A stretch of DNA of 20,278 bases from a virus. Numbering within the stretch: the stretch's first letter is position 1; each line of letters opens with the position of its first letter. The stretch is taken from positions 1 through 20,278 of the IMG/VR virus record IMGVR_UViG_3300027631_000175. One strand, given 5' to 3'. The notes under the pieces are model-generated. The model ran no database searches, had not been told where the DNA came from, and was given only the letters and a program-made list of their open reading frames with translations. Shown one piece after another: positions 19,191 to 20,278 of the stretch. Position numbers and translations under genes: made by a program.

Positions 19191-20249
19191 CTAAAAATAG
19201 AACTCGTTAATACTTTTTTGTTCTTTTCCGTAATTAAAATGAATAAATCCGCTTTTACCTAGCTGAAAGTTAGTCATTACCCAGTTACTAGACGGGCTAA
19301 ATGCGGGGTAATTGTAATACTTAAACACGTCCGAACTAGAAGAGTCGAATAAGTATAAATGTGAATCGCCTTTTTCAAAGATTATTTCGTAGCCTTTATT
19401 TAAAAGTTGGTTCGTGTTTAGATAGCCGACTATTTTGTTAATCTGGTTAGCGTCAATCTTCGGACGAAAACCGAACTTTAAGTTATGCGTATCTTTTCCA
19501 TGTGTCGTAACGAAACAATAGTTACCAATAAACTCATGGTCAATAAACGAAGTTTGATTTGTAACCTCTACATTTTTTAGGTCGCGTTCGACATAAGTTT
19601 TAAAGAACTGATTAACGAAGTATGCAAAATCACCGCTGTGATTATCGTTACAGATATTCTTAACGTATATTTTATCGTAGTACGGCGAAAGTTGAGTAAT
19701 TAACATCGTCTTAAATAAGAAACCTACGTCGAACGCTTTTTGGTTACTCATGTTTTGAGGCAATGAATGACCGCCCCTTGTAGTTTGTCCGTTAAAGCCG
19801 TCTAAATAATCGCCTAAATCTAGTATATGTAGTACGTTACTATTCTGTTTAGCCAAAGTATAGCTAATCATTTTTTCCAAACGTTCAAAAAGTATGTCTT
19901 CGTTCCATTCTGACGGGTATAAACTACGCCCTTTATCGCTAGAATCCATTCCGATATGAACATCTGTAAAAACTAGCTTGTCGAATTCACCTTCGTATTG
20001 CGTGCGCTTTACTTTTTCCGTGTTTAGTTTGGGTGCGTTTTCTAGTAGCTTAACAAAGTCTATTTCTAAGTCTTGACCGCTGTTAAAGTTTGGGTTCTTA
20101 AAGAATAAACTAGCGTCTTTTGTTTTTAACCAGCCGTGCTTTACGTCTTTGTCGTCTAATCCTAAGCTGTTAGCTTCGCGTTTAATGGCGCGGAATTGTT
20201 TAACCACGTCGAATTCTTCATGGCTTATTCTAGGTCGAAAATTACCCAT
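19191..20249 (-). CDS. Calcineurin-like metallophosphoesterase
   Basis: A 352-residue protein with the metal-site motifs of the calcineurin-like phosphoesterase superfamily in order: FTDVHIGM with D96 and H98, ILDLGDYLDGF with D144/D147, NDNHSGD with N203 and H204 (usual GNH), TTHGKD with H250, and KGDSHLY with H297 (usual GxxH). The N-terminal 85 residues are a separate part with VKHGWLKTKDASLFFKNP, which I have seen in phage versions of this family. Family knowledge: members cut phosphodiesters with two metal ions, including DNA nucleases like SbcD/Mre11, so a phage DNA-processing nuclease is likely, but the substrate is not shown. It ends at the tandem terminators, and its start may overlap an upstream gene by 8 bases. 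Confidence 0.8.
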   Translation of the reverse strand: MGNFRPRISHEEFDVVKQFRAIKREANSLGLDDKDVKHGWLKTKDASLFFKNPNFNSGQDLEIDFVKLLENAPKLNTEKVKRTQYEGEFDKLVFTDVHIGMDSSDKGRSLYPSEWNEDILFERLEKMISYTLAKQNSNVLHILDLGDYLDGFNGQTTRGGHSLPQNMSNQKAFDVGFLFKTMLITQLSPYYDKIYVKNICNDNHSGDFAYFVNQFFKTYVERDLKNVEVTNQTSFIDHEFIGNYCFVTTHGKDTHNLKFGFRPKIDANQINKIVGYLNTNQLLNKGYEIIFEKGDSHLYLFDSSSSDVFKYYNYPAFSPSSNWVMTNFQLGKSGFIHFNYGKEQKSINEFYF

Positions 20250-20278
20250 ATTTTAAAGTTTGGTAAGAAGTTGTAACC
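20242..20278 (-). CDS. Possible 3' end of an upstream gene
   Basis: One minus-strand frame reads VTTSYQTLKYG and stops at a TAA that overlaps the metallophosphoesterase start by 8 bases, the same kind of overlap as at the tail genes. A second frame ends earlier (LQLLTKL). With only 37 bases visible, neither can be proved. Confidence 0.25.
   Translation of the reverse strand, partial: VTTSYQTLKYG

Overview
This window is about 20.3 kb of a tailed, double-stranded DNA phage (or prophage) of a Bacteroidetes host, most likely a flavobacterium. The evidence is the low GC content, the lack of Shine-Dalgarno-type leaders, TAnnTTTG promoter -7 elements of the Bacteroidetes type at transcription-unit boundaries, and protein families typical of flavobacterial phages. 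All genes I can support lie on the minus strand, so transcription runs from high to low coordinates. Packing is very tight: most neighbouring genes share ATGA or TAATG stop/start junctions or overlap by 8-50 bases. No integrase, repressor/excision module, tRNA or CRISPR array is visible.

Layout in order of transcription. (1) 20278-19191: a metallophosphoesterase, possibly preceded by the end of another gene. (2) 19190-18791: a roughly 400-base gene-free control region with two tandemly duplicated terminators, operator-like repeats and a promoter -7 element. (3) 18790-17194: seven small genes, including a stand-alone DnaA domain IV-like protein. (4) 17182-17076: a -7 element, then a structured stretch ending in an intrinsic terminator, which reads as a small RNA gene or attenuator. 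(5) 17058-15316: replication initiator with an iteron-like repeat inside its coding sequence (candidate origin), then a DnaB-type helicase. (6) 15316-11549: two small helical proteins, a cytosine methyltransferase-like protein, NinG, ERF single-strand annealing protein, YqaJ/lambda-exonuclease-like nuclease, an inserted GIY-YIG/T5orf172 protein, a MazG-like protein and a small protein. (7) 11507-9730: a cassette region of very small genes whose starts share a near-identical 17-base sequence, a DUF736/SSB-like protein and a helix-turn-helix protein, closed by a terminator. (8) 9623-1: the late region, opened by a -7 element: small membrane protein, sigma-factor-like regulator, several small genes, small and large terminase, two large beta-rich tail proteins and a tape measure protein that runs off the left edge.

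How it fits together: the initiator, helicase, DnaA-like protein and SSB-like protein form a replication set. NinG, ERF and YqaJ form a recombination set. The sigma-like protein at the head of the late region is a candidate late-gene switch. The large terminase is followed directly by tail genes and the tape measure, with no portal or capsid genes between, so the head module must lie outside the window; this is not the usual head-then-tail order. By eye I found no GATC and no CCGG in the whole window, which suggests pressure from host restriction.
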